Positions 1-7,689 of a stretch of 28,644 nt of DNA are shown here, piece after piece. The stretch covers positions 1 through 28,644 of the forward strand of contig JBNKEI010000045.1 of the NCBI GenBank assembly GCA_050288705.1, read 5' to 3'. The position numbers and the translations under genes are program-made. The notes beneath the pieces are model-generated. The model was not told the DNA's origin. It was given only the letters and a program-made list of their open reading frames with translations, and ran no database searches. Every line of letters begins with the position of its first letter. Positions within the stretch are counted from its first letter, which is position 1. Source of the DNA: JBNKEI01 sp050288705 (GTDB lineage Bacteria; Myxococcota; Myxococcia; Myxococcales; UBA5297).

Positions 1-15
1 GTGCTCTTCCGATCT
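1..15. other. Illumina adapter remnant at contig edge
   Basis: The first 15 bases, GTGCTCTTCCGATCT, are identical to the 3' end of the standard Illumina read-2 adapter. Genomic sequence starts at about 16. This is a library artefact, so nothing upstream of the first ORF can be used to judge its start codon or promoter. Confidence 0.93.
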
Positions 16-19
16 TGTC

Positions 20-214
20 ATGGCTGGAGCAATTAATGGAGTAAACGCAGGAGCAAACGCTGGAGTTGGCGGCGCAGATAACAGTCCAGAGAGCATGAAT
101 GCTAAGCTAGCAGAGGAAAACAGAAAAACTGAAATGATGACATTAATGTCCAAAATCGAACAAGCTCAACACGATCGAAAAATGGCATTCATAAATGGTA
201 TTAAGGGCAACTAA
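20..214 (+). CDS. Small Gly/Ala-rich protein, possible T3S needle/rod-like protein
   Basis: A 64-residue ORF with a Gly/Ala/Asn-rich N-terminus (residues 1-20) and a polar, Met/Gln/Lys-rich C-terminal half predicted to be one long helix. Size, the small-residue N-terminus, a PESM turn near residue 23 and a charged helix ending close to the C-terminus resemble type III secretion needle proteins of the SsaG/YscF type, but the match is by general pattern and not by firm residue identity. Only four genomic bases precede the ATG because adapter sequence intervenes, so the gene may be longer at its 5' end. A perfect hairpin lies just after the stop and probably ends its transcript. Alternative: an unrelated small hypothetical protein. 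Confidence 0.45.
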   Translation: MAGAINGVNAGANAGVGGADNSPESMNAKLAEENRKTEMMTLMSKIEQAQHDRKMAFINGIKGN

Positions 215-222
215 AGTATTTG

Positions 223-256
223 GAAACGCGTAAATTGACTTCGATTTACGCGTTTC
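223..256 (+). terminator. Perfect 13-bp hairpin, probable transcript end
   Basis: GAAACGCGTAAAT (223-235) and its exact reverse complement (244-256) enclose an 8-base loop. It sits 9 bases after the stop of the 64-residue gene. There is no good U-tract, so it may be a weak terminator or a 3' stabilising hairpin. Confidence 0.55.
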
Positions 257-313
257 ACTCCCTTGTTTAATCCCATATTCAAAACGCTTATGGATATAAA
301 ACCGGAGGAAACC

Positions 314-850
314 ATGAATAATGCGCCAAGAACCTATCAAGAGCCATTAGCAATAACAGAACAGCGACAATATGTACTGCAAGAAATTCAAAAAGCTGCC
401 CAAACTTATTCGGGCATGTTGCAAAAAATATTGCAAAACATATATCAAGTTATACAAACTACAGTTCCCGGCGCTGTCTGCGGTTCCCAACTATATGACG
501 ACACCAAACTAATGCTCCAGCGACACCTAAACGATATCAAATCTGGAAAGGCGTCTGATGATTTCCCTCCTGCTATACCATTGGCTATTAAATTTATGCA
601 GAACAATGCAATGGTAGTTAAAGAGATAGATCGTTTAGAAAAGGAAGGAAAGCCCTTAGTAGTTACAGAAATCAAGGGGCAACTTTCCATTCCTGTCGTA
701 CAATTTAACGACAGCAAACTTGAGTCATCAGCACCGGCATCCTCTCGCCAAGTTTTTTTAGGAGAACATTATTCGACCACCATGACTAAATCTCCTACTA
801 TAAAAATTCCTGGCTGGATTAATCCGGCGCTCGGACACATTAACGTTTAG
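314..850 (+). CDS. Hypothetical protein, 178 residues
   Basis: I do not recognise this family. An upstream TTG at 263 is in frame, but it has no ribosome site and lies just past the hairpin at 223-256. I chose the ATG at 314 because GGAGGA (304-309) is correctly spaced before it. The protein is soluble, with helices rich in Gln, Lys and Ile in the first half (about residues 15-60), a charged helix around residues 100-125 and a Ser/Thr/Pro-containing tail. There is no signal peptide or membrane segment. It follows a possible needle-like protein, so a secretion-associated role is conceivable but not shown. Confidence 0.65.
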   Translation: MNNAPRTYQEPLAITEQRQYVLQEIQKAAQTYSGMLQKILQNIYQVIQTTVPGAVCGSQLYDDTKLMLQRHLNDIKSGKASDDFPPAIPLAIKFMQNNAMVVKEIDRLEKEGKPLVVTEIKGQLSIPVVQFNDSKLESSAPASSRQVFLGEHYSTTMTKSPTIKIPGWINPALGHINV

Positions 851-915
851 CGCCCAAAAATTTGCCCTAAATACCTTTTGGCGGCTCACCTCCACCTCGA
901 CACGAACTTTCGACC

Positions 916-946
916 TTGACCCCACTCCGATTTTTCGGGCTACAAT
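916..946 (+). promoter_or_regulatory. Putative sigma70 promoter
   Basis: TTGACC (916-921) and TACAAT (941-946) are separated by 19 bp, slightly long, and lie about 20 bp upstream of the ATG at 965. Plausible for the small Cys-rich gene. Confidence 0.4.
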
Positions 947-964
947 AGTAGGCGTTTTACGAAC

Positions 965-1228
965 ATGACTTCACCGGGCAATGACAGGAAAAAAAAGAGC
1001 GCCCCCATGTCCGATTGTGAATGCCTACGTCGATGCCCGTTTTTTTCCAACAAGATGGCGAGAATGCCCACCATTGCCAGCTTCTACCAGGCAAAATTAT
1101 GCAAAGGGGGCAATTTCCAGTCTTGTGCTCGTTACATGGTTTTTGCTGCCAAACTCGAAGTGCCCAGCGATCTCTTTCCCGACCAGGTTGAACGAGCCAA
1201 GACGTTAATCGCTGGTAAGTCAATTTAA
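965..1228 (+). CDS. Small Cys-rich conserved protein (CxCxxxCPFF type)
   Basis: An 87-residue protein with a CECLRRCPFF segment, then a Cys about 25 residues later and a C-A-R-Y segment after that (five cysteines in all). The spacing suggests a metal or Fe-S site. I recall similar short proteins as uncharacterised conserved ORFs in deltaproteobacteria; no function can be assigned. The second in-frame ATG at 1007 begins directly before the Cys motif, has AAGAG about 7 bases upstream, and may be the true start (73 residues). The gene is monocistronic, behind a putative promoter and followed by a hairpin with a T-run, and convergent with the Hsp20 gene. Confidence 0.65.
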   Translation: MTSPGNDRKKKSAPMSDCECLRRCPFFSNKMARMPTIASFYQAKLCKGGNFQSCARYMVFAAKLEVPSDLFPDQVERAKTLIAGKSI

Positions 1229-1249
1229 AAGTCCCTCGCTTTACCAACG

Positions 1250-1282
1250 CCCGAGCCCAATTGGGCCGGGTGTCGGTTTTTT
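1250..1282 (+). terminator. Rho-independent terminator
   Basis: CCCG-A-GCCC / GGGC-CGGG with an AATT loop (1250-1270) is followed by a six-T run at 1277-1282. It lies between the convergent Cys-rich and Hsp20 genes, and its GC-rich stem could also slow transcription arriving from the minus strand. Confidence 0.6.
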
Positions 1283-1292
1283 GTATTACAAC

Positions 1293-1742
1293 CTAGCCAA
1301 CCTTTATTTGGATGGTTCGCGGTTTGGTTTCCTCTTTTTTAGGAATGGTAACTTCGAGCAAACCATTTTGGAAATCGGCTTTAACCTTTTCTGAGTCGAC
1401 GGTATTAGGAAGATTAAATGATCTAGTGAAAGTTCCGTAGGTTCTTTCTACGCGAATATAATTTTCTTTTTTATCTTCTTTTTCGATTTTCCTTTCCCCT
1501 TTAATAGTCAAAACTCCATTTTCAATTCGCACATCCACATCCTTTGCTACCATCCCCGGAAGTTCGACCGTCAAAGCCAATTTGTCATTGTCCTCGTAAA
1601 TATCAACCGCAGGAACGAAGTGAGCGCTCAACTCCTCTTCATTTGCCGTACGCCACCTCCAAACACGGTTATCAAAGAAACGGTTAACATCATCCTGTAA
1701 TCGAGCGATTTCACGTAGCGGTTCCCAACGAACTAATGCCAT
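1293..1742 (-). CDS. Small heat-shock protein, Hsp20/alpha-crystallin family
   Basis: An ATP-independent holdase chaperone that binds unfolding proteins in the cytoplasm. The 149 residues are the usual bacterial length. The alpha-crystallin domain runs from about residue 42 to 138: the DIYEDNDKLALTVELPGM strand region, then GVLTIKGER, and the hallmark NGLLEVTIPK near the end. The C-terminal IQI is the IxI/V motif that docks into neighbouring subunits during oligomerisation. The ATG at 1742 is preceded by AAAGGAG with good spacing. It stands alone between convergent and divergent neighbours. A TTGACA box lies about 90 bases upstream; no CIRCE-type operator was seen. Confidence 0.95.
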   Translation of the reverse strand: MALVRWEPLREIARLQDDVNRFFDNRVWRWRTANEEELSAHFVPAVDIYEDNDKLALTVELPGMVAKDVDVRIENGVLTIKGERKIEKEDKKENYIRVERTYGTFTRSFNLPNTVDSEKVKADFQNGLLEVTIPKKEETKPRTIQIKVG

Positions 1743-1809
1743 GGCAGTCTCCTTTCATTAATTTTTTTGATTTGCGAGACTTTTATTTTCATTGCCTCGC
1801 ACATTGGAT

Positions 1810-1837
1810 AAAGTAGACAGCAAAATAGATGTGTCAA
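1810..1837 (-). promoter_or_regulatory. Putative hsp20 promoter
   Basis: On the minus strand a consensus TTGACA (1837-1832) is followed after 16 bp by TACTTT (1815-1810), a weak -10. It leaves a 5' leader of about 60 bases before the Hsp20 ATG. The heat-shock control type cannot be told from sequence. Confidence 0.35.
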
Positions 1838-1963
1838 ATGTCCGTGTCATAAATATTTAACCGAGCTAGCTGCAAAATCGCCGAACAATGGGACAAGGGA
1901 TTAATCCCTTAGTCCAAAGCAAAGCGATCGACTGGCTGCAACCGCCTCAAAAAGGGAAAACCT

Positions 1964-2992
1964 ATGCCTAAGCTTGCCACCCGCCAGTTTGCTACCAAAA
2001 CTCGAAATCTTCTCTACCAGGTTATTCGTCAGTACTTCCAAGAGCAGGGATTCTATGAAATAGAAACCCCTTGCCTGGTTCCTGCCCCAGGAATGGATCT
2101 CCACATCCAAGCTTTTGAGACCCCTTTTGTACCTGAAACCCCTCTTGGCGTCCCTTCGACTCTTTATCTACACACTAGTCCAGAATATTTTATGAAACGG
2201 CTTCTGGCTGAAGGGTGGGAGAAAATATTCCAGATTTGTAAAGTCTTTCGCAACGGAGAGGTCACTGATCTTCACAACCCCGAATTCACTATGTTGGAAT
2301 TTTACCGTGCGCATGCCGACTATCATTCCATCATGGAAGATGTGGAACAGCTTGTCATTCGCTGTGCAACCGCTATCTTGCAGTCCTACGACATTAAGGT
2401 GGGGCAAAAGCGAGTCTGTTTAAAGTATCCCTTTGAGCGACTTTCGGTACGAGAGGCCTTTCTCTCTAGAACCGGAATAGACCTATCCCTGCACCCAACT
2501 GCAAATTCTCTGCGTTCTATCGCTCATGATAAAGGATTTAGCTTTTCCCACTCGTCGCAAAGCTTTGAGGACTACTTCTTTCAAATTTTTTTGACCGCGG
2601 TAGAACCAACTCTTGGATGGGATCGGCCTACCTTCTTAACGGACTACCCTGCATGCATGGCCTCCCTGGCTCGCTTGAAACCATCCGATCCCACACTGGC
2701 AGAGCGAGTAGAGCTTTACATTGCCGGAGTTGAGCTAGCCAACGGGTTTAGTGAACTGAACGAGGAAAAAGAACAACGCCGCCGTTTGGTTGAAGAACAA
2801 CAATTCCGCAAAACCATGAACAAGCCAATCTATCCTCTAGACGAACACTTCCTACAGGCGGTTAGCAAAATGCCACCCTCCGCCGGCATCGCCATTGGGC
2901 TCGATCGGCTTCTCATGCTACTTCTTGACGTCAGAAAGATAGACCAAGTACTTCTTTTTCCCGCTCACCGATTCACCGCGCCAACTTCCTGA
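1964..2992 (+). CDS. epmA: EF-P lysine aminoacylase EpmA (PoxA/GenX)
   Basis: A class II lysyl-tRNA-synthetase paralogue lacking the anticodon-binding domain. The known family role is attachment of (beta-)lysine to elongation factor P. At 342 residues it is close to E. coli EpmA (325). Class II signatures are clear: FQEQGFYEIETPCLV (motif 1 region, about residues 25-40), VFRNGEVTDLHNPEFTMLEF (motif 2, about 93-112) and GIAIGLDRLLMLLLD (motif 3, about 305-320). The ELANGFSELN segment matches the LysRS-type active-site strand. The ATG at 1964 follows AAAGGGA; an in-frame stop at 1910-1912 limits any extension. Neither EF-P nor the aminomutase EpmB is in the window. Confidence 0.93.
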   Translation: MPKLATRQFATKTRNLLYQVIRQYFQEQGFYEIETPCLVPAPGMDLHIQAFETPFVPETPLGVPSTLYLHTSPEYFMKRLLAEGWEKIFQICKVFRNGEVTDLHNPEFTMLEFYRAHADYHSIMEDVEQLVIRCATAILQSYDIKVGQKRVCLKYPFERLSVREAFLSRTGIDLSLHPTANSLRSIAHDKGFSFSHSSQSFEDYFFQIFLTAVEPTLGWDRPTFLTDYPACMASLARLKPSDPTLAERVELYIAGVELANGFSELNEEKEQRRRLVEEQQFRKTMNKPIYPLDEHFLQAVSKMPPSAGIAIGLDRLLMLLLDVRKIDQVLLFPAHRFTAPTS

Positions 2993-3032
2993 CCAATCAC
3001 CTATCCTAGACGCGACTTTTAAAGCACTCTAC

Positions 3033-3326
3033 CTAATGCCACGCCGACACCTCGGTGGTAATTGGCTCCAATTTCTCAGGCTGGTCAATGCGATCATCTA
3101 TTCGCAAAGAGGCCATTACCCGCCCGATCCCGTGGCGCACACACGCTTCATGGGCGGCTCGAAACGCACATAGTACATCATCTATCGACCCTTCCACGTT
3201 CGTTCCCATCTCCGTAACCCGATACGCCACGCCCGTAGATCGAATCGCTTCTACGGCATCATCGATATACTCCCGCATGCTGGTTGCGTCAGACCCTACC
3301 GGGATTACCGAAATCTCTGCAATCAT
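3033..3326 (-). CDS. MTH1187-family (DUF77/UPF0045) thiamine-binding protein
   Basis: A small ferredoxin-fold protein of about 97 residues; characterised family members bind thiamine or related ligands in the cytoplasm. Family signs are the start MIAEISVIPVGSDATSM, a Y-R-V-T-E-M-G-T segment and the later RHGIGRVMASLRID strand. A longer in-frame ORF begins at 3398, but the family starts at this MIAEIS and the site AAAGAGAGG sits about 7 bases before it, so I place the start at 3326. It is the last gene of a minus-strand group with the zinc-ribbon gene 111 bp upstream. Confidence 0.9.
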   Translation of the reverse strand: MIAEISVIPVGSDATSMREYIDDAVEAIRSTGVAYRVTEMGTNVEGSIDDVLCAFRAAHEACVRHGIGRVMASLRIDDRIDQPEKLEPITTEVSAWH

Positions 3327-3437
3327 GGAGTGCCTCTCTTTAATGGAAGACGGATGCTCATTTTTATTAAGTATTTCTACGATTCCGTTACTAGGCAACG
3401 CTCCAATTTGCGCATTCGGTACCCTACGTCTCTTTTA

Positions 3438-3779
3438 TTACCGACCAACAGCCGCGCAACCTTTGCACAGTTTTACAGATGAGTTCCAGCAATCAGCACA
3501 TACCCAGGTGCTACAGCGGCCACATAGATGAAACCGATCTTTTCCCTGGTTCCTTGCCTTCTGCAAAGCACGGTGATGTTCTGAAGAGCCAAAAGCCGGA
3601 TAGTTGAATGCTGAACGTCTTCTTTTTCTGGAAGAAAACCATGCCCCATCTCCCATCTCTACTTGGCATGGCTCAAATAGGGTCACGCAAGCCTGACCAC
3701 AATGGTCGCAAAAAAACTTGAATTGATAACCTCTCTCACTAGAAAGATCCTGATAACGCTTTACGAAACGCTCATCCAT
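3438..3779 (-). CDS. Zinc-ribbon protein, uncharacterised
   Basis: A 113-residue soluble protein with paired cysteines: CDHCGQAC near residue 25, then CGRC, CADCW and CKGC in the last 30 residues. The spacing indicates two or more zinc-ribbon knuckles. A Y-Q-F-K-F-F-C-D-H-C opening is shared with a conserved bacterial zinc-ribbon family of unknown role. A GTG at 3791 is in frame, but its bases form the GAGG ribosome site for the ATG at 3779, so the latter is preferred. It lies in a run of minus-strand genes and is separated from the upstream two-TM protein by only 34 bases. Confidence 0.8.
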   Translation of the reverse strand: MDERFVKRYQDLSSERGYQFKFFCDHCGQACVTLFEPCQVEMGDGAWFSSRKRRRSAFNYPAFGSSEHHRALQKARNQGKDRFHLCGRCSTWVCADCWNSSVKLCKGCAAVGR

Positions 3780-3813
3780 TTCTAACCTCACTAATTAGGC
3801 ACCTAGCGAAAAG

Positions 3814-4200
3814 TCACATCTGGCCCGCCCTGCTTAGGAGTTCCTGCTGCTCGCGAATCCACTGACGCTCTTTTCGACGTTGGCACCAACCGTTACGAAG
3901 GTTCACCAATGCCCCCCCAAAGAGAGCAACCGCCAGTACGCAACTTAACCAAAAATAGAGGGGGAGCTTTTTGGATTCCAGGTAGAGACGACAGCAAATG
4001 CCTAAGGAGATGGTTCCGGTCACCATTAAAGCTAAGCCACGAGCTACACAGGCAACTGATTTCCGATTGGACAACTTCTTTTCAACCTCTGCAATTTGTT
4101 GACGAAGCTCTGGAGTAACTTCTGTCTGTTTTGCCAGCCAAAAGGCTTCTTTGCTCCTACCTTGGCAATCTGGGTTTTCTTTCAGCGAATAAGCATCCAT
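3814..4200 (-). CDS. Two-TM membrane protein, hypothetical
   Basis: Unknown family. From the chosen ATG the product is 128 residues: a charged N-terminal helix (T-P-E-L-R-Q-Q-I-A-E-V-E-K-K), two hydrophobic segments (SVACVARGLALMVTGTISLG and LYFWLSCVLAVALFGGALV), then a basic tail (RRKERQW). The ORF stays open upstream to an ATG at 4305, but that part has no conserved look, and neither start has a good ribosome site, so the start is uncertain. It is probably co-transcribed with the zinc-ribbon gene 34 bases downstream. Codon 36 of the long form was picked because the hydrophilic domain begins there. Confidence 0.55.
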   Translation of the reverse strand: MDAYSLKENPDCQGRSKEAFWLAKQTEVTPELRQQIAEVEKKLSNRKSVACVARGLALMVTGTISLGICCRLYLESKKLPLYFWLSCVLAVALFGGALVNLRNGWCQRRKERQWIREQQELLSRAGQM

Positions 4201-4525
4201 AGAGTCGTATATTAACTTACTCCAGAAAAAGTGGATAGTTATTATCATCCGTCTACACGAAGTTTCACCACTCAGAGAATGAAATAGGGTATTTTTGGAG
4301 TGCATCCTCTGTGCTTCGAAAAACCTAGCGAGCCGTTGTTTGGCATTTTTGAAACCTCTTGTGGCCTACTCAAAGCCGTGCCTATGCTGTACGGTCAGAA
4401 GAATATTTACCTCTACTTGGAATCCGTCTAAAGCATTTGCTTTGTTGCCAAGAAAAAAATTTATGATTGGCGCTTGGATTGTTACGCAACTGGGACACGC
4501 ATAGCGCACTAGCTTGATTAGCCGC

Positions 4526-5158
4526 ATGAAAAACCAACTTACTGCAGTTGTTCGGAAATTCTCCCAGATAGAAAACGTGGATATCTGGCGAGTAGATTTA
4601 GATGCACCTATCTGGATAAACACAGGGAAGCTTTGGCTTCAAGAAAAGGAACAAACTAGAGCAGCTCGTTACGTATTTGAAAAGAGTCGTAAAAGATACA
4701 TCGCAGCACGCGCGGCTTTAAGGTATCTTTTAGGACTTTATAGAAAAGTATCCCCAGGTGAAATCTGTTTTCAAGAGAATGCTTACGGAAAACCAATGGT
4801 TAAAGGCGGCCCCCTATTTAACTTGTCCCATGCAGACAATTTGGCAGTTTATGCTATTTCTCCGGATCGCGAAGTTGGAATAGATGTAGAACGCATTAGG
4901 GAGATAAAGGAAGCAAATATTATTGCCACCCAATGGTTTGAAGAAAACGAACGAATTCTCTACCAAAAGGAATGTCAGACTTCTCCAAAGAGGGCTTTTT
5001 TTCAGGGATGGGTACGCATGGAATCAAGGCTTAAAGCTTTGGGAGTTGGCCTCGGAGCCAAAAACGAGGCTTCCTGGAACTGTAATTGCTGGTCGCGTTA
5101 TGACCTTGATTTGGGCCCAGAGTGGGCCTGTGCATTAGTCGTACAAAAATTGAAATAG
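4526..5158 (+). CDS. 4'-phosphopantetheinyl transferase (Sfp/AcpT type)
   Basis: Transfers phosphopantetheine from CoA to a serine of acyl- or peptidyl-carrier proteins. Of 210 residues, the Mg/CoA core is visible: NLSHADNLAVYAIS (about 99-112), REVGIDVERI with acidic ligands D120 and E122, and the FFQGWVRMESRLKALG helix with E166 and K170. The usual W-x-x-KE is W-x-x-ME here: the catalytic-type Glu is kept but the preceding Lys is replaced. A TTG four codons earlier (4514) is an alternative start; neither start has a strong ribosome site. The stop is 12 bp before the flippase start, whose ribosome site overlaps the stop codon, so the two form an operon. No carrier protein is nearby. Confidence 0.87.
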   Translation: MKNQLTAVVRKFSQIENVDIWRVDLDAPIWINTGKLWLQEKEQTRAARYVFEKSRKRYIAARAALRYLLGLYRKVSPGEICFQENAYGKPMVKGGPLFNLSHADNLAVYAISPDREVGIDVERIREIKEANIIATQWFEENERILYQKECQTSPKRAFFQGWVRMESRLKALGVGLGAKNEASWNCNCWSRYDLDLGPEWACALVVQKLK

Positions 5159-5170
5159 GAGACACTTTTA

Positions 5171-6802
5171 GTGAATGCGCCATCACTTACTCCCGCAGCA
5201 CCCCGCGAACAAAAAGAAGAGCGACTGCGTGCTGTTCGCAACGCTCTCAAGTTAAGCGGTTCGCTTGCTTTTACCCTAGTACTTGGCGTGCTAGTCAGCA
5301 ACATGTTGTTGTCACGCCATTTAGGTACTGATGGGTTTGGCAGCTTCCGATTTGCGGAAGATTTTGCGGGGTTATTCTTTGCTTTTTTGACTTTAGGTAT
5401 CGATTCACACATATACAAGTCAGTCTCGGTGCGCGCCAAATCGATTTCTGATTTTTTCGGGGGAATATTTCTATTACGATTGGGACTCGGCGCAATACTA
5501 ATTCCGACAATGTGGCTTACGCTAAAAACATATTATCCTCACCATCCGCAATCGGAATATATTCTCGTTTGGTTATCAGCTACTGCTTTTTTCCTAATTG
5601 CTATTAATACCACCCTCGCGGCAATTATTCAGTCTCAAGGAAAGGTGGACGAGGTATCAATTGTTACCATGGTCGGAAAGCTGGTGTGGGCGATAGGGTT
5701 AATTGGCGCCTGCATTTTAGACTCAGCCTTGCGAGGTACATCAGACGAGCATTCTTATCTCTGGCTTTTTTTCATTCCCGGAATTATTTCAGAGATAATG
5801 AAAGTTCCATTCTTGTGGAAATCTGCTTGTCGTCATACTCAGCTTCGGTTTGTGGTTAACTACCAAGCAACAGTGGCTACTTTAATTTCTAGCTTTCCCT
5901 ACTTTGTCAATGCTGTAGCAATAGCAATTTTTGGCAAACTTAATGTTATGTTTTTAGCAAAAGTTGCTAGCAAACATGAAGTAGGCTTTTACAGCGCGGC
6001 CAGCAAGCTTTCAGCACTGACTTTAATATTTATTCCCATATTAGGACCGATACTATTCCCCTTACTATCTCGCGCCGAGGCACGATCTGCTAAAGATTTT
6101 AATGACTTGATTCGAAGAATTTTTGAATATGTTCTGGTACTTACTATTCCATTGGCGCTAGCCTTGTCGCTAGGAGCTAATTTATGGATACGCATTGTTA
6201 ACGGAACTGAATACGCTCCCGCCTCCCTGACTTTTGCAATAATGGCATTAGTCATGGTCATTACATATTTTAACACTCTTTGCGCCTATACCTTGCTTGC
6301 ATTGAATAAAAAGTGGGAGGTCACTATATCTACATTCATGGGTATTATTGTCAATATAGCGTTTAACACCTTGTTTTTAAGGTTTATGATTAGACTTTTC
6401 GACAGAGATGGAGGAGGCTCAGCTGCTTGTACTATTACCATGCTTACCACGGAAACATTCGTAACCATGGTAATGCTCTGGCTAATTGGTAAAAGAGCTT
6501 TTGATCGGCAAAACACTACCCGTATTATCAAAGCTGCAATCGCGGTAACTTGTACTATTGCACTCGATCGCCTATTATTACATTTTTGGAGTTGGACGAG
6601 ATTAGCCCCCGATTCCACGAGTTTTTCTGAGTTTTGGGGGCCGTCTTTCAGACTTTTGTTAGATGCAGTATTCTATCTAGGGCTGGCAATCGCCATCGGA
6701 GCCATCCACCCCAGAGAAATCGAAAAATTTGTGCGTAGTGTTTTGGACAGTCGCAAAGGAGCAAAAACAACCATCGCTGATTACCCCTCTAATCAGGTGT
6801 AA
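5171..6802 (+). CDS. Polysaccharide flippase (MOP superfamily, Wzx-like)
   Basis: A 543-residue integral inner-membrane protein with about 12-14 hydrophobic segments spread along the whole chain, typical of oligosaccharide/lipid-linked-sugar flippases. The first segment carries the family pattern F-T-L-V-L-G-V-L-V-S-N followed by LSRHLGTDGFGSFRFAEDFA. A central Y-S-A-A-S-K-L segment (about residue 278) matches the second repeat. The substrate cannot be told from sequence; no glycosyltransferases are adjacent. The GTG start is preceded by TAGGAG overlapping the stop of the transferase gene upstream. Its last 14 bases overlap the convergent ThiF-like gene. Confidence 0.88.
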   Translation: MNAPSLTPAAPREQKEERLRAVRNALKLSGSLAFTLVLGVLVSNMLLSRHLGTDGFGSFRFAEDFAGLFFAFLTLGIDSHIYKSVSVRAKSISDFFGGIFLLRLGLGAILIPTMWLTLKTYYPHHPQSEYILVWLSATAFFLIAINTTLAAIIQSQGKVDEVSIVTMVGKLVWAIGLIGACILDSALRGTSDEHSYLWLFFIPGIISEIMKVPFLWKSACRHTQLRFVVNYQATVATLISSFPYFVNAVAIAIFGKLNVMFLAKVASKHEVGFYSAASKLSALTLIFIPILGPILFPLLSRAEARSAKDFNDLIRRIFEYVLVLTIPLALALSLGANLWIRIVNGTEYAPASLTFAIMALVMVITYFNTLCAYTLLALNKKWEVTISTFMGIIVNIAFNTLFLRFMIRLFDRDGGGSAACTITMLTTETFVTMVMLWLIGKRAFDRQNTTRIIKAAIAVTCTIALDRLLLHFWSWTRLAPDSTSFSEFWGPSFRLLLDAVFYLGLAIAIGAIHPREIEKFVRSVLDSRKGAKTTIADYPSNQV

Positions 6803-7559
6803 GTAGAAAATCAAAACGCCGCTGAGCACAACAAGGGCAGGCAGCATTCCTATCTATATCCACCGTTCGAAACCGGCTAGCCCATAGATTAAAAGTTATA
6901 ACCCCTTTGTGCGGCTGCTCCCCCGCAAGAATTTTGTAAATCTGCGCAACTTGTAGCGCCGCAGTAGTAAGAGGAGCAACATTGAGAATTCCTTGCCTTT
7001 CTGGAGTAGGCAGACTTTTTGAGGAAGGCGGTTTTTCGAAAATGCAACGCAAACAAGGACCTTGTTCTGGCATCACCGGCATTACAATTCCTTCTACTCC
7101 AATCGCCCCGCCATATATCCAGGGTTTGGATAATTTCACACACGTATCATTTATCAGATAGCGAGCCTCTACATTATCGGTGGCATCCAATACCAGGTCT
7201 GCTTGACCTACTAGGGATTCTGCGTTTTCACCAGTAATATTCGTAACCAGGGGAACCACGGTTACTGAGCTGTTAATTTTTCTTAATTTATATGCCGCCG
7301 CCTCGACTTTGGGCGTAGCGCTGGCAACATCGGCTTCATCGAAAAGTATTTGCCGATGAATATTACTCAATTCTACAGAGTCACCATCTACAAGGATCAG
7401 CTTTCCTACCCCTGCGCGAGCCAGAAGCTGAGCTTGCGCACATCCCAGCGCCCCGCAGCCAACCAATAGCAAACACGAGTTTTTAAGCTGATCCTGCCCT
7501 TTTTGGGAAAACGACTCCACCCGTAGCTGTTTTAGATACCGGTTTGAAGAGTTGACCAT
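6789..7559 (-). CDS. ThiF/MoeB/HesA-family E1-like adenylyltransferase
   Basis: Activates the C-terminal glycine of a small ubiquitin-like sulfur carrier (ThiS, MoaD or similar) by adenylation. Of 256 residues: nucleotide loop GCGALG (34-39), D-G-D (58-60), ELSNIHRQ (about 63-70) and D-A-T-D-N (125-129). A zinc tetrad is formed by C169-x2-C172 and C241-x2-C244. This fits MoeB/ThiF size without a rhodanese domain. No thiS, moaD or moeA lies nearby, so the partner is unknown. The ATG is preceded by AAAGGAA with good spacing. The 3' end overlaps the flippase gene by 14 bp on the opposite strand. Confidence 0.9.
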   Translation of the reverse strand: MVNSSNRYLKQLRVESFSQKGQDQLKNSCLLLVGCGALGCAQAQLLARAGVGKLILVDGDSVELSNIHRQILFDEADVASATPKVEAAAYKLRKINSSVTVVPLVTNITGENAESLVGQADLVLDATDNVEARYLINDTCVKLSKPWIYGGAIGVEGIVMPVMPEQGPCLRCIFEKPPSSKSLPTPERQGILNVAPLTTAALQVAQIYKILAGEQPHKGVITFNLWASRFRTVDIDRNAACPCCAQRRFDFLLTPD

Positions 7560-7647
7560 GAAGCAATTCCTTTCGGGTGTGTTTTGCGTATCATCTTTCT
7601 TGCTCGTTTCGAAATGTCGTTTTCCGAACCCCGCAGTGGTCGAAATT

Positions 7648-7675
7648 TTGAAACTTTCTCCTCAGGCAATAATTT
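7648..7675 (+). promoter_or_regulatory. Putative promoter of the UPF0104 gene
   Basis: TTGAAA (7648-7653), 16-bp spacer, TAATTT (7670-7675). It would place the transcript start only a few bases before the GTG at 7690, so the mRNA would be nearly leaderless. Confidence 0.3.
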
Positions 7676-7689
7676 CTATTCAGAGCTAA

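Noticed and set aside
4366..4527. Minus-strand ORF with a CPSC pair divergent from the transferase gene
   Set aside because: No ribosome site, no recognisable family, and it lies in the upstream region of two divergent genes; most likely chance.
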